A DNA stretch of 64,000 bases, from contig CM037840.1 of the NCBI GenBank assembly GCA_021234535.1, positions 26,045,020-26,109,019 on the forward strand, in the 5' to 3' direction. The notes beneath the pieces are model-generated. The model was not told where the DNA came from and made no database searches. It saw only the letters and a program-made list of their open reading frames with translations. The DNA comes from Stichopus chloronotus. Its lineage: Eukaryota; Echinodermata; Holothuroidea; Aspidochirotida; Stichopodidae. Position numbers and translations under genes: made by a program. Below, one piece after another: positions 28,034-42,900 of the stretch (within the stretch, counting starts at the first letter, position 1; every line of letters starts with the position of its first letter).

Positions 28034-31000
28034 CTTTCACGGTACACTGCTTGCGTATTACCAGAGTGAACAAACTCAAAAGATTCATTAAGTTAATTTT
28101 GGTTACTTAAGTTTTTTTTTTTTTCATTTAACCGACAGAGTGATTTAATTATTTTTTCTACACAATTCCTGGGGATGTATATCATTGTATCGCGACCCCG
28201 AGCATTGGGGAACCACAATGCAACATATATATATATACCGTTGTGAATTCTATCGCGTTTATTTTTTATGCAAGAAAAGTCATGTCAGCCTACACTATCG
28301 GACTAGGAATTAAATCCATAGGCGCTTGGTTCGTTCCCGAAGCTAATGAAGGCCTCGTGTCTGTATCACACAAAAACAACAAGTGTTAGTTACAATTCCA
28401 AATATCGTAACCTTCGGTCAAAGTAATTAAGCTTTTTTTTATGTCAATTTTGGTTTGAATCAATTGAAATCAGTTGGGCGTCGTATATACGGCTTGTCGT
28501 TCGTAACAATTGATGGAGAAAGGATTGTAACATTGGAAGGCCTACCGCGGACGCGACTAACTCTATTGACCCCGTCGGACATTGAGACGAGAAAATGAAT
28601 TAAAAAGATCGAAATACTCGATATGGCAGGTAAAATTTTGAAGGAGTGCCCCTTTTAAAGAGCTCTAAAAAAGACCGGAGCGAGAGGCCAATGTTTCTTG
28701 TCCATATAAGACGAAACCGGGAAAGGGTAATCTACATTCGAAAGCATTGGGTAAACATGAATTCCCCAAGGACAGAACAGGTCCCGAAGAGATCGCTCGT
28801 ACACAAGTTCAGGACAGTCACGCAACTGAAGCGGTCGTTCCTTCTTTTTTGGCCTGCCGTGATCTGTCTTCATTTTACCTTTTTCGAGGGGGCGAAGTGT
28901 TGTGAGTTGCTTACATCGTTGTATAAATTGGCGTAATAAGACCTCGATGTACTGAAAGGCGACGAGCAGATGTTGTCTTGAGTGAAAAAACGAGAGGGTA
29001 AATTTCGTGGTGTTTTTATTTCTTTTGATCTTGAAGACAGAATATCAGTTGAAAATAAATTTGTCAGTGAAAGTCAAATTCTGCCCAATGTGTCATAGCC
29101 ACTACAGAAAAAATCATTGTTTAAGTCCATTTTCGCATACATGAATATTCATATCCATTTCCATTGGTCTGATTGATTTCAGGTAACGGTGATCCATTGC
29201 ATTCATGGAGAGTCTGATTTTTTTGTAACGCCAACAAAAATGTCAAGGCAATGTTCATATTCAAATGTCTGGACTACATGAGTGCATAGCAATCTTTCAG
29301 ATTTAGTGACCGGTTATCTCTTCCCCTACCTTCTCTTCCCTGTTACACTCACGAAGAGCAAAGGTAGATAACTAAATGCCGATTGCAAGTACAACTCAAA
29401 TTCCAACTTTAAATGAAAGTAAATAAAAAAAGATCACTTATCCTATATTCTTAAATCTTAAGTCGCATAGACTTTGGGATATATAATTTATGCATTTTGA
29501 AACGTCTGTGAAGTTAATCGGGAGTTTCCCTATTTTTGGTCCTGAAAACCTGAAGACGGCACGAACAAATTATAATCATGATAGGATTAATGAGACGAGA
29601 AACAATTAAGACTTGGAAAATTAAACTGACATCAGAAACAAATGGCATAAAAATATATTAATAATTTAGATTTTACGGTAAAAATTCCACTTTTTGTTTT
29701 CAATCAGAGTTGCACTAGACACATAAATGAGGACGCTCTTGTTTTCTTTGGGTTCGTAATTGCCAAACAACTGTCCTAACGTTGGCCTTATTGTGCCTAG
29801 CTATTTTTTTTTCATTGGTGGGATGGACGGGAACTAACGGTTCTTCGGACCACCATATGTGGAATGTTTAGTCTGTAATCATGTACAATCTAACCATTGT
29901 AATGTATGCAAGAACCGTGTAGTGGACATTGGATATGAATGACTTTGTAACGACTTGCAACTTTAATTTATGAGAGAAATGAGAGCAAAAGAACAGAAAT
30001 GCTCTTGAAAAGTGAGAAAAATCATTTTAGTTTATGGGGTGATTGCTTTTTCGAAGGACGGTTTTATTTCTTATTCCAAGGTTGACGTTCGTGAATTTTT
30101 CCAGACTTACGTTTTCAAACAAGCCGAATAAAAAAAACAACAACAACAGCGAATCTCAATTGATAAAACAAACTCACTCATAAGAGTGTCGAACTTGTTT
30201 TGACGTCACTTCCTTAAATGAAAGCCCACTGTAGACGTAACAGAGTCTACAGAGAAAAACAAAAGAATAGAAAAAAGAAAAGGGAGATGAGGACATTTTT
30301 CAAGTTTATGTGTAATTACTCCAATATAGTGGTTTCACGTGACAAATTAACAGTTTCTATTTGTACGAATGCTTTTTCAATCTGGAACTTCCCGGTATGC
30401 GTGATATTTTCTTGAGACGGCAGAAGAAGCACATACCTCTATTATATAAGGTTCTAAACCAAAACTGGGGGAGTTTAAACTTGTAATATACGGCTGCCAT
30501 AAGTCTTTCCTCTCAGGAGGGATGATATGTATCCATAGACTAAACAGCTCGACCTGAGGTTACTAGAAGCCTATTTCTATTAGTGCTTTCGTCAACAGCC
30601 GTTAGCCGATATATCTTTCATGTGCATACCACGTGATTGTGATTGCTCGCTATAGATATATCTCACTGTCTATATATATATATCTATAAACCAACGAATA
30701 AAGTCTATAAAAGAGAGAGAAAAAAACACAAAAACAAAAAAGTAAATAAAAAAAGCACGGCATATGTTCAGCTGAGCTCGACATTCACGGCCACTGTCGA
30801 AGGTCGAACGACAAAAACAGACAGAAAAATTTAGGTACTTCGTGGAGAGAATCTGTTGCAGAATTTATGCCTTTCGTCGGAGTGACGTCACAATGACGTT
30901 ACTATCACCGGCGATGGTCAAAGACTGAGAACGTCACGAAAATTCCATGGACTCTCGCCGTGGTGAATCATTTTTTCATGTGGGTTTGTCACTTTTCCCT

Positions 31001-32533
31001 CTTTTTTTATCAGCCGTAAGCGAATTAGTTAATTCATGCAATGCACGTGCACCTCCTAGCCCATTAGGAGTTTAATTGACATGGACGGCTACAGTCTTGT
31101 GTGCGTTATACAACGAGTACACGAAGCAACGTGTGCCCAGCTCTCTTTAGAAACAGCAAAGGGAGAGCCTAGACAAAGTACACCAATACAGATGTCTTTT
31201 CATGAGATCAGTGGTGAGCAGTGGTGAACTGTGTGATTTTATTACCAGGACTTTGGGTATTTCATAGCAAATACAGAGGCGATAAATATATATATATATG
31301 TATATATATATATGTGTGTATATGTATATGTATATATATATTTTTACATATTTTTTTTTCAGTGTACCACGGTAAGTCAGTGGAACTGTCGACCTAATGG
31401 GCGATCCAGGGTTATATGTATGTACATTCCCACAATCATATGTCAGTTCGAATGACATAAGGGAAGACTCGTACCAGACAGTGTGAGGCGATGTTTGCTG
31501 TTCCTGAATATTAAGAAGACTTTAATGAGTACGAGTGACAGAATGCTGCAGACATCCAGCACCTAGCCACTCTCAAAGTTTTAATGTAACGTTCCCCGTA
31601 CTACAGATAAACGTGAATCGTAAGAAAAGTAGTAACACGATGCACGAAGAAGTCAAACAGTTTGTTATCATACATCACTCGAATGGTCACGATCTCCGTA
31701 GTTCTCATTAAGTATTATACATATTTATCTTTTCAGTTGATAAAACAATACCTCAGTACTTTGAACAAAACGAAGGGTGCCGTCGATAGAGCAAATAATT
31801 CAATCAAGTTTCTTTTGTAACATTATTATTACTTCTTTTTATTAACCGGAACCGAGTCGAAGACTCTAATATTTGTTATGCATCCATCGTCATAAGACCG
31901 CGCACAATGAAACTTGCCAATGTAATCTCACCCAACATCACGTATGTAAGCATTACCGGGTCCAGCAATATATAGCGAAAAGGATGTTTTCTTTCCTTTT
32001 CCCGTTTTTCCCATTTTTTCCCATTTTTTTTTTTTTTGCCCAAGAAAAGCGAGATTGCAAATTGCAATGTTATGGAAGCACGGCACGTGGTATTATCTCA
32101 GCAGAAGTGAAAAAAGGCTCTTTCTGTACAGACACTCTGTTGCCATAGCAACACTGACGTCAGATGTATAAGCCACCCCCTTTTCGTATACGCTCTACTA
32201 AAGACGTCTCATATTCGTTATGCCGCCGCGGATATATGTAGCCACTTGTAGCGGGGTATATACAGGCGATGTCTTCGTTGAGCAGAATCAGTTCATTAAC
32301 TCTCCGTAAAAGGTGAATTGTCCTTTTTAAGAGGCATATTGTCTCTTTCTTTCTTTGATTGCTTCTTGCAACGTTTTCTTAATGTAGAAAACATAATTTG
32401 ATCTTGTCTGGAGTCATTCTTATCCCATCCTCACGTGAGTAAATCTAGAAATATATTATAGTTACGAACCAATGTACGCATATCGATTTCTGATGAAGGA
32501 ATCAAAACGACGGACGAAATTCATAGAAGGGAT

Positions 32534-33015
32534 CTATTGAAGGAACGCACAGACAGATAAACATATAAACGGACGTATAGACATGCAATAGATATGTAGA
32601 CAGATAGACAGACAGATAGATTTACAGAGAGAAAATAAAACCTCGAATATGATAGCAGAAGAAATGTAGATGATGTGCAGGAATGCAGACTTACAACATG
32701 CAAACATGCTTTCAGAAAAAAAAAACAAAAAAAAAACAACAACAACAGGCATGCATGTCCATAAAGATGTACAGATAAATAATTAAACAGACAGATACAC
32801 ACATCCACACATGTGGTGTACAAGTAGATATAGAGTGGACAGAGAGACAGACAGATGGACAAGCAGACATTAAGATAGACAGACACTAAGACAGACACTA
32901 AGACAGAGACTAAGACAGACACTAAGACAGTGAAATGACAGACTGGCAAACAGAACTACAGAAAGTTCAAAAAATAGATATACACACCCATTTACAGATA
33001 TATACACAGATGAAC
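32534..33015. repeat. Degenerate AGAC/GATA tetranucleotide region
   Basis: Two stretches of 'agacagatagacagac'-like units flank a short A-rich gap. The right part has a tandem 'gacactaaga' pattern (about 32880-32935). The - strand frames reading Val-Ser-Val-Leu repeats are translations of this array. Confidence 0.85.
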
Positions 33016-36000
33016 AAAAAGACAAAAGGTCACATTAATAGATCATTCTGACTTTAAAGCCAGTTGATGTAAACAGCCCGTCAATTCATTGTTTTCTTTT
33101 CATTTCATAAAGTGATGTGTTTTTTTTTTCTCCATCAAATTCCGTTTACAATGCTTTTTTTTTTTTTTGTCGTTACTTTCCAGACAATTCGACATCTGGG
33201 ACTCCCAGTCTTCCTCGCTGCCTTCATATCGGTCCCAGGGTTGCGTTCATATGTTGGAGACTTTTTGCAGACTTTTTCACGCCACAGAGCACATACGTGC
33301 CAGCTTTTTTTTCAGAGATATACTGTTTGTTTTGACGACGTGTTCTCAATATAACACTCATTACACTAAAAGACCATATATAACACAGGATCCATTATTC
33401 ACATGTTGGTGTGTGCTTTTTTTGTTCGGGTCTATAAAATATCCTTATTTCTTCCACTCCACAAGTGGGACTGCCCCATATCATTCTTTTTCTTTGATTT
33501 TACAGCTTTCAGTAAACAGCAGAAAGAACTGGGATTATTGCTTAATTGCAATTAAAGTAAGTTAATTACGTACGTTGATTTTTTTTATCTAACTTTACGC
33601 CTACATATCTGCCTACATCTCCTAGTACAAAACTATTTGTATAAAAATAAGCAAATATTGAAATGAGACAAATATATATATATATATGGTTACATTTTTC
33701 GTTTGGCAGTGTCACCATAGTAAAATTTAGCATTTACTATAGCATTATGTAGCCATTTTCAATGATGAAGGTAGATAAACTTTGCAAAGTGTCTAATATT
33801 CTCTTATTCCTTTTGAACACACTAACCTAACACTGTGACGTCATGGTATTGTTGCTGTTATTTGTGGAGGAACCGCAAGTGACGGAGACCTGAAATATCA
33901 TGGTCATTGCGTAATTAATGCACCCGCTATTCTTCATAACACACACACACACAAAGAAAAAAAAATATATGTAGGATATTCTTCCTGATATAGCTTAGCT
34001 CGTGAATGTACTTCTGACGGAGTATATTTAATAAAATATTTTGTTATCTACATCTTCATTGGTCACATATGTCACAGGTTGGTCACAGCACCCAGTGATA
34101 ATAATATTGATATGACGTTATATGTGTGACTTCTCTGTACCATTCAACTGTGTAGGTTTCGTGTACCACACAACGGTACATCACATCCTATTCCCGTCAT
34201 GTCGTGTCACCCTGAAAACACCGCTTTCGTCTGTCACAACGCTTCGTACATCAATTCCAAATGACAGTTCTTATTTGGATTGATTATCACTTCATCCTCA
34301 TAAACCTCACCGTAAATTAATCTAATGATGAGTACTGGTGCAATTCTCTTTCATGATACATCAGAAAGAGCTTTCTCACATGCCAAATCAAGTTATAAAA
34401 TAAAGAAACACCACAGGCGTTCACAAGCATCCATAATCTTTCAATGATCATCACAAACATATATCTTAGGTTATCAATATATATATATATGTGTGTGTGT
34501 GTATGTATCTTATTGTCTTAACATTGAGATTAAATCCAGCCATGCAAAACAATGAACTTGAGAGACAAATACAAATACAACATGTAGAATATTCTGAATG
34601 ACAGAGCTATCAGAACTGATCAACGGCACGAAAACGTGGCAGTGGCTTAAGACCAATGACGTTATATTAAAAAAACTTAATTTATATTGCTCTACAATTT
34701 TATCTAACATTCGTGATATATTAACAAACTGATGTATCGATATATGTGTTTGTATTTAAATAAATATAATCTTTACATCGTCGCGTTTCTTCCGTAGGAT
34801 GTTATGGCCCATCAACACTTAAAAGAAATATGGGTTCCTCCTTATTGTCCATTTAGAGTTAGTCATAATCACGTGTTTTTAATCATAAATGATGAAGGTA
34901 GATTGTCCTGTGATGACCTTTTAACCTATAACACTTCAACAGTCACTTCGGCAACCAGACAAACAAAATACCAAGATCACTATGTCATTATAGTAGTGGC
35001 CCCCGAATCCATAACGTCTTTTCATATAACCAGGCTCAGACATCCTTCAATTCTCATATACAAGATGTTGACGACAAATATGCAGGCCACCATAGCCCAA
35101 ATGGCACTGTAATAACGTGACCGAGAGTAAACTGCTCCTCAGCCGTGAACAAAATTGAGTCTTAACTAGCACAAGAGTGTCGAGAGGCGCGAAGGAGTAA
35201 AGATATACCGAGTGTTTCAAACGTGCTCCTCCCGATATCTACAGCAATTTTCAGACATTGACTTATCAAAGTTGTCAATGATATACGGTACCAAGCAGTT
35301 TCTATTTCAGCACGCAGCTTGATTAGGTTACTCCATTTACTAAACGAAAAAAAAGCTTATATTGTTCTACACAAAGATTCCACACTATATCACTGATACA
35401 TAGATCAGGTATTTCACAGATTACCTGATAAGCAGTCGTCAATAAGGTACTCCCTATACCGAACAAGTTTTCCTTCCCCTACATAAAAATACAAGGTGTG
35501 CAGCCGCAAAGGCGGTCAAGAAATCAGCCATCCGGTGTCCGATAAAAAGGAATGAAAGCCAATATCAGGCTGGGAACTTGTGCTGAAAGTTACTGGGATG
35601 AGTAGGGAGGCTAGACGTAAAGCTTTTACATCCTATCAATAGCATTTCGATGCAAAGAAAATAATTCAAGAAAGCAGTCGATTTCAGCCATACAATGCAT
35701 GGTTAGGCCATATGAAGAGTAATTGAAATTGCATGTTAGTAAACCGATGTATCAGATTTAGCATCATATTGGTCTGTTCACTGCATCACGTCTCACTGGC
35801 TTTCCTCACGGTATATATTACTCTGATGTTTACAACATCAGTACGTGGGCGCCATTTACAGTTTATCATGCAGCATGATCTCGACGTTTATGGTTTACAT
35901 GGAAAGTAAGGTAAGCACTCAAACTTGGTTTGCTGTAAAGTTCGACTGAAATTTCTTTAGGGAACTGTACAAGCCATTCATCTACCCTGACGAAACCTAG

Positions 36001-37455
36001 CAAACCTCTCATATTATTTTTATTATCAGCATACGAAACGGAGGAAAAGTGCTGTAAGGGTTGTTTACGCCCATGATCAAGTTTAATCTGAATAATTTAC
36101 CGTATACATGTACACCTATAAGACAACCATGGCGAATGATTTACAACTTAGTCTAACGGGGTACAACCGGCTGGAGCTACCGAGAGAATCCTCGCGGTTT
36201 CTTAACCTTTTTTGTATTCCTCGTCCTCCTCTTCTTCGTCATCTTTAATAACAAACGAACCCAGCACAGGGTCGTAAATATCGATGTTTGACCTAGCAAC
36301 ATATTAGAATGCCTATGTTAAATGTTACCCGTGCATTGAGATCAACGCCAAACGCTATAAATCTCCGGAGGGATGTAAAAACGATACCGGGAGACGCATC
36401 GAGATATCGTTCAACTGAAATATGTATCCCCATTACCTAATCAAATTAAGAACAATATTTAGGACGGCGTCATGTTCTAATGTGTATGACTGTCCCACAA
36501 GATGACAGTAAAACAAAACTACTTCTTTATTATGTCTAGAAGGGACGCCATCTTGATGAAAAAAAAAAACCCTCTGCTTCTGTAGCTACCAGGAGAAGAG
36601 AAACTATACATTACTTGTTATCTCTGCAAGTCATCGAGCAATGTAAAACATTCCAAGCACGTGACTTTACTGGCTTCGGCTGGAATGAGCTGAAAGTGAC
36701 GTAGCAATAATCTATACTAATTGTGAAATTAAAATCTTGACTATCTTTCTTGTGGTTCGTTTGTAAGAGGGAATAACCAAAATAATACAATAGAAAATGA
36801 TTAATCATATTAAAGACGAAATGAATGATTGATGGATTCATGAATGGGCAGACAGATTGACGGACTAACGGACTGCTGGTTGGGTAGCTGACTGGCAGAA
36901 ATGGAATCGTTGTCTTTTTCAAAGACTGTACAGCAGTTGATTTGTCATATCCTGTGGATGTTCAAAATAAATAATTTTAACAAACTGCACGTTATTCTTA
37001 GGATTCACCTTTTCAAAGTCGATCAGCTGGGACATTTCATTTGTTTTGGTCCTCGATGTAAGTCATACGAAATATTGCTAAACTCAATCACGGAAACATG
37101 GCAAGTTTCGTCAACTTAAAAAAGAAAAAGAAAGTCAAGGCCAACAGATTAGAAAATGAAGGCGTCCATGTAATATAGCTCATAAGTTCATATTTGGTAG
37201 CTCATTAACTCATAAGTTCACATCAAAAAAAAAAAGGGGGGAAAAGGAAGGGATCAGCGACAAAGATAAATTACCGGCGTATCAAATGATCATTATGATC
37301 AAAGTTTGCCAAATTGTACTTGCTTTGTACATTGTACACTTGACAGAGCTCAGCTATTTTCATGGAAAGCGAAAAATTGTCATCGCGTGTGGAAATTGCG
37401 AGCGCCCCCTAATCTCCCCCACTCGGCCAACGAAAAAAAAAAAAAGATGGCAATT

Positions 37456-37916
37456 GAAGGGTTCATTGAGTTGATATCGTTTATTTTGTGACAACTTAAA
37501 AAGAAAATATGAAATACAAAATATGAAAATATGAAATACAAAATATGAAAATATGAAATGTGAAAATACGAAATATGAAAATATGAAATACGAAAAATAT
37601 GAAATGTGAAATATGAAATATGTCTAATTATCCTTCCTATTCATGTATCTCTCCAGTTACTGAAAATGTGAGAAATTTGTTTTAATGAATATGGGTTGCC
37701 TATAGTTCAAACTTTACTGGTAAAAGGGTGTCTGGTTCCAAATTTTGCAAAAGTGATTTTGATAGTTAAGTGGCCCTATCATTGTATTGGGTAAGTAATT
37801 TTGTGCCAGATGTTCAGAATCTGTAAGACTGACCATTTACCGTCAACATTTGAGTACATTTAACAGGTGTGACAAAATATAACGAATTAGGTGAACCGAC
37901 TCAATGAGCCACTTTA
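37456..37916. mobile_element. Miniature inverted-repeat element, copy 3, with an internal minisatellite
   Basis: The left end 'gaagggttcattgagttgat' and right end 'actcaatgagccactttaa' match the termini of the elements at 18.35 and 61.39 kb. Between about 37500 and 37625 it carries a tandem expansion of 'atatgaaaatatgaaatac'-type units that the other copies lack. The internal similarity was not followed base by base. Confidence 0.6.
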
Positions 37917-39796
37917 ACTAACTATACGACCTATAGTTATCGTGTTCTGTCATGCAGAAAAGGTCTTCTTGAAACAGGATTGTTAGCACATTATGTGCAT
38001 TTTTGTGAGAACTAAGTGGGATATATTCACGGGGTTGCCAATAACCGGCACGGTCGATCTATGTACTAATTGTCAATGTAAATATCTGATTGCTCTGCAC
38101 GGACTACGAAGGTGGCGGATGAGAAGAAAGGATAAGTCGATGAATTCTAGACTCGTACCCCAAATTTTGACAGCCCTGTTTACTTTGATTTACAAAAAGA
38201 GAAGAAAAAAGAAAAACAACCGAAACCTGTAATATAGGTAATGTACCCATTACTGCTAAACATTTCTATTGCTTTGTCGAGCATCACAAATCCAACCACA
38301 AAGGCAGCATTTCTTTAAAAGTCGGTAAAACCTTTTCTACATTCTTAGTCTTAAGCGAGTGTCTGACAGACCTGCCCAACTTGTGCGCTAGCTGCCGCTG
38401 GTCGTGCAGCTCTCTTAACTCTTGTCATATACCTTTCCTAAAGCCAATGAGAGATGCAGGGCCCCCGTTGTTGATGCACGTTAGTCTGTCTCAACATTGA
38501 CCTCATTTTTGTTTTCCTCGAAATACGAGGAGAACCTTTTTGGAGGGATTTCAGACATGATTGAAAATGTAAATAAAAGATTTTCTTCCCGCCCAGGAAG
38601 ACTTAACCAGATTTTTTTTCAGAATTGAAGAGAAAAAGGAAAAACAACATTTGGCAGAAGGGATGTCGTCTCTACTTTTGGGGTATCCCTGAGCCATGAC
38701 GAGGTAATTCTGGTTGTCAGTATCGTCCTATGCTACACCCAAGCCTCGAATTAAAAAGGCTCAAGAAATGCTGCCCCGCGAGAAATCCTAAAATCTTGCA
38801 TGTCTTTCTTTGTTTTAGTTCTTTTCTCTCTCCAAGGAGATCGCGATGTCATAGCTTTGGTTATCGCTCCCGTCGCTAATTGCGGAGGTATTTGGAAGTT
38901 CAAACAAACATGCAGTCTTGTAGGATATATGGGGGGAAAAAAGGTTTTCCCTTTGTACTTTCTTACTGCTTGTGAGGAAAGTAGTGAATGGCAAATCTTT
39001 CGGAGATGTTTTTTTGTCTCATCGCCTATGGAGTCTGAGTGATGACTTTCAATCCACAGCCAGAATCACTGTAAGTCCAAAGGGAACGTTTAACCTTTCG
39101 ATGTGAATTAGACCACAAAATGTTCCCAGAAGTTTATAGCAATAAAACGCCGACAACAAGGGAACTAATGTATAGATGATAGGATATTGTAGTAAACAGG
39201 GGTGTTTTGGGAACAGGAAAAGTAAAACCGGTTAGATGAGGTTACTGTTGTATGGTGCTATAGCAACAAATATTCTAATAATGATAATAATAATAATAAT
39301 CTGAAGGAGCAGCACGTTGCACAGAAGGAAGCTAGCTGGACGATAACCGTACTGAAGAATTTAATAATATTACAGGTACCTGACTAATATCATGACTAAT
39401 ATGTGATCTTAAGCCACTGCCACTACTGACCTGGACTGTCTTCAGCTGAGAAGAAAAATAAAGTAAACCAAAAGTGGGTTGAGGTAATGGTGACGCAGGA
39501 TTTCAGTCTAGTCTTTGTCTTCTACTTAGGCCAGTTAGTGCCATGAAGACAATATTATCTGTGATTACATCTTAATAATCACATCTGTAATGAAAGATTG
39601 TCAATCTGTTTCAAAAAAATCATGGCATCAACGGGCTTTCGTAGTTTTCCGAGTATTGAGTGTCTGTGCTGTTACTTGTCATGTTACTTTTCATGCTTAA
39701 TGAAAGATCCGCTGTGATTGGCTGAGACCTAATCCTATGAGGTAACCTCTGATTGGGCTTAATGGTCGTCTGACATGCATCAAGGAAAGAGCTAGC

Positions 39797-40310
39797 TTCA
39801 TGCAGAAGTTCCAAGGTAAAACCCGGAGTGAAAATCCGTGGGAATTTTGTTGATATCTATTACCATTTTTGAGATACCGGTATGACTTTTCAAAGTTTGA
39901 TAAAAATGCAAAATAGATGACGTCGTGTGTTTTACAATGTAAGTATTTTTTTTTTGTGAACGCTATATAAATTGCCTCTTAATTACTGAGTTTCACATTG
40001 ACAAGTGATATCAACATTTTTGAAGGAAAAAAGATGTGCTTCCCAACATGAAACCCTCTGGTTGTATAAAATTCTCAAATGTCCTTGAAATAAAGGTTAA
40101 GTATAAGCAAAGGATTTACATAAAACATATCATAGGAGTCCTTCTCTTGACGTCACAAATTTGCATACTTAGCCAACGTTTATTCATGATACAGCTGTGA
40201 GATACTAATTTGCCTGTAAAATTGTCCATTAATGGTCCACGGAAATTTTTTTAAAACTTCCAATGATATGCACCCAATACTCCAAAATGTCATTTTCATG
40301 TCACATGACC
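39797..40310. repeat. Dispersed ~0.5-kb repeat, copy A
   Basis: It matches 59247-59765 in the same orientation. Shared blocks include 'tgaaaatccgt', 'tctattaccatt', 'ataccggta', 'gagtttcacattgacaagtg', 'gacgtcacaaatttgcata', 'atttgcctgt' and 'caaaatgtcattttcatgtc'. The copies differ by many substitutions and small indels. No coding frame is conserved between them. Confidence 0.85.
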
Positions 40311-41635
40311 TTTTACATTTGGTGGCATTATTGTTTATTGAGAAAGGCACATTTTCAAGAGGGAAAGAAACTCCAGAAATAAGAGTTATAAAGTCAAGCT
40401 GACACTCAGCCAGATACAACACACTGAAGTAAAATGACATGTCTTTGATACCATTTAAATATACATTGGGAGAAATGCACTCATAGAGCAAAATGCTTCT
40501 TTTTTCGCTATTTTGTTGTTTTGTTGTTATTTTGCTGTGTTTTTTTTCCTTTAGAGGGAGGAGCCGTTGGGACCATAGGTAATCTATTAATGACTGTCCC
40601 GGGTAGGATACATGGTCGATGCAATCTTGTTACAGTAAAAAAAAAAAAAATGGGTATAGCGTGCAATGCAGAACGGGGTAAATAGACTGTACCAAATCTC
40701 TTCGTTGTTTAAGTTTTTAAGTTGTCTAAAAATAGTAACTTGTCTAGTTCAACTATTTTTTTATGATTTCATCGTTTCAGAATCACTGAGTTTAGTGACC
40801 GTGATTAAAATCACGTTTTTATTCTTCCATTAATCGCCATTCAAATCTAAATATAGGCTAAAATGTTTCACAGCAAATTTTACCTCACCCATCCACGTAT
40901 TTTTTTTTTTTTTTTTTTGTATTCCATTGTGTGCTTCTTTTTCTTTTTTGGGGGGATCATATTTATTACCATGGACGCTTCAATGGCCATCGAAATTCTA
41001 GGAAGCTGTCACAAAAGTACACTTGCAAGTATGAACTTTGACAAGGATGTAAAGTGCAATGGGAAATAACATTGATAAAAAAGCATTGACGTCAAAGAAA
41101 AGGATATTGAATGAAATGGTCACGTTTGGACACGGCTTTTCATATAGAGGCTCATTAATTTGTGTAAACAATCCCCGAGTCGGGCTGATCTCGATGCGAG
41201 AACGCTGTACGAATATGCCAGGCCGAAAACTACTGAATGTGTCTAATTTTATTATTTTAGCAGCAGTCCGGTATATTTAAACCCTCTGCTATTTATACCA
41301 CCTGTTTTCAGTCAACGTAACTGACACCATTTGGCCCTAAAAAACACTTTGATGATTTTTTTTTTCTCATTTTTTCCTTTTTTGTTTTGTGGTTACTAAT
41401 AACAGATACGACACATTGTCCGTCAAAAATACAAACTTACCACAGTCTGGTACGATGGCTGAGCCAAGTCCTTTGCTTTTGGAGGGTATAAACTGGTAAT
41501 ATCCCCCATGCTTTTATAGACACTCCTCAGTCTCTTTTCTTTTTCATATTCTGCATATATTTTAAATTTCAATTATCATTTTGTGAATGTTTTCAAAGAG
41601 ACTGAAATAAATGTAATATTATTACAATCTGTAAC

Positions 41636-41745
41636 TAGGGGAAATGGGTCTACGGGGGGGGGGGGGACCCCTTCCGTTTGGAAACTTTTTCTGTAGTTGA
41701 ATGCCCTCAGATGCGATTTGATGTAACAAATATGTACAATTTTGT
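41636..41745. repeat. Dispersed repeat fragment, inverted relative to 42770-42900
   Basis: The block 'ccctcagatgcgatttgatg' followed by 'acaattttgtga' matches the reverse complement of the segment near 42.8 kb. A 14-bp G run lies beside it at about 41655. Confidence 0.6.
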
Positions 41746-42183
41746 GAAGCAAATTTTCTAAAGAATGCCTATACATATTTACTATGTATGCATTCTCTAG
41801 ACAACTTTTTGGCCAACCTTTCAGTGGGTAGAGTTATGGTCCCTGTTGCACCCCCTCCCCTTGGGTCTGCTAGTGATTTGGTACACAAAATGTAAACTCA
41901 TGTAAATCAGTTCACAGTAGTAGTATATATCCAAACGTTTATTGCAGTGGAAGCACAATCTTTTTCACTGAATCGTTCAGTGTCCAATATATGTTCTTTC
42001 AATGTTGAGTGAAAATTGTTTACGCATTTACGGTACCTACCCTATATGTAAAACCGAGCACATGCATAGTAAAGCTGAAAATTTTCAAGTTATACGGTTG
42101 AGAAATCCTTTAGTGGCGTTCTGTTGTTATTTCTGACATTGGGTATCGTTAGGTTTATTTTTACTTTACTACAATTTTGCATT

Positions 42184-42255
42184 GTACGTACAGTTGTACA
42201 TACAAATGTACATACAATTATATAAGCAACTGTGCATACATTTGCACATACAATT
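42184..42255. repeat. 12-bp tandem repeat, six copies
   Basis: Six successive 12-mers follow the pattern 'gtacatacaatt' with one or more changes each. Confidence 0.85.
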
Positions 42256-42769
42256 GTAACACAGCTTAAAGTGGAGTTAGTCTGCATGTTAAGATACTGT
42301 ACGGCTATTTAAAGTTCTCCATCTTACGCAAAGGTAAAAGATGCCATCGCGATGACATTAATTACATCTAAATTGTAATAGGCAGAACGCATATTACTAC
42401 AGTTTCCTACTTGTTGCTACGTTAGACGTTGGACGAGATAAAATTGCAATAAGTCCAAGTGACAAAGTGTAATCCAAGTGACAGTGTGACATCACTTGTC
42501 GGTGAACTTAAAGCAAAAAGTGGTTTTAGTGAATGGAAAAAAAATCTCAGACCCAACTCTATGTAACTTCGAAGAGTTGTGTAACTGCAGATCAACTGTT
42601 TAGGATGCCACATGTACACACTGGTGAGATGTGGTGGGGGTGGGGGAACTGGGACCAGCGCCCACCTCAATGTGGGACGAAACAGTTTTTCTTCTTTTTT
42701 TTTTTGGCTCACACTGACTTATAAACAAACAAGCTGCAATAAACGTAGAAAAGAAAATTTTTTTAAGCC

Positions 42770-42900
42770 AGCATCATCTGTCACAATTGCACACTTTTGC
42801 TGCACCAAATCGCATATGGGGGCACTTAATAACAGTAATAAAAAAAAAAACTCAAGGGTAGGGACACACCCCTTCTCTCAAACAACTTCCCCCATTTGAA
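42770..42900. repeat. Dispersed repeat fragment, inverted partner of 41636-41745
   Basis: It contains 'caaatcgcatatgggggcac' and 'tgtcacaattgcaca', the reverse complement of the blocks near 41.7 kb. A poly-A run and a 'ccccttctctc' stretch follow. The pair could form a foldback about 1.1 kb long. Confidence 0.6.

Noticed and set aside
32521..32949. 142-codon - strand frame with Val-Ser-Val-Leu repeats
   Set aside because: It is a translation of the AGAC/GATA tandem region.
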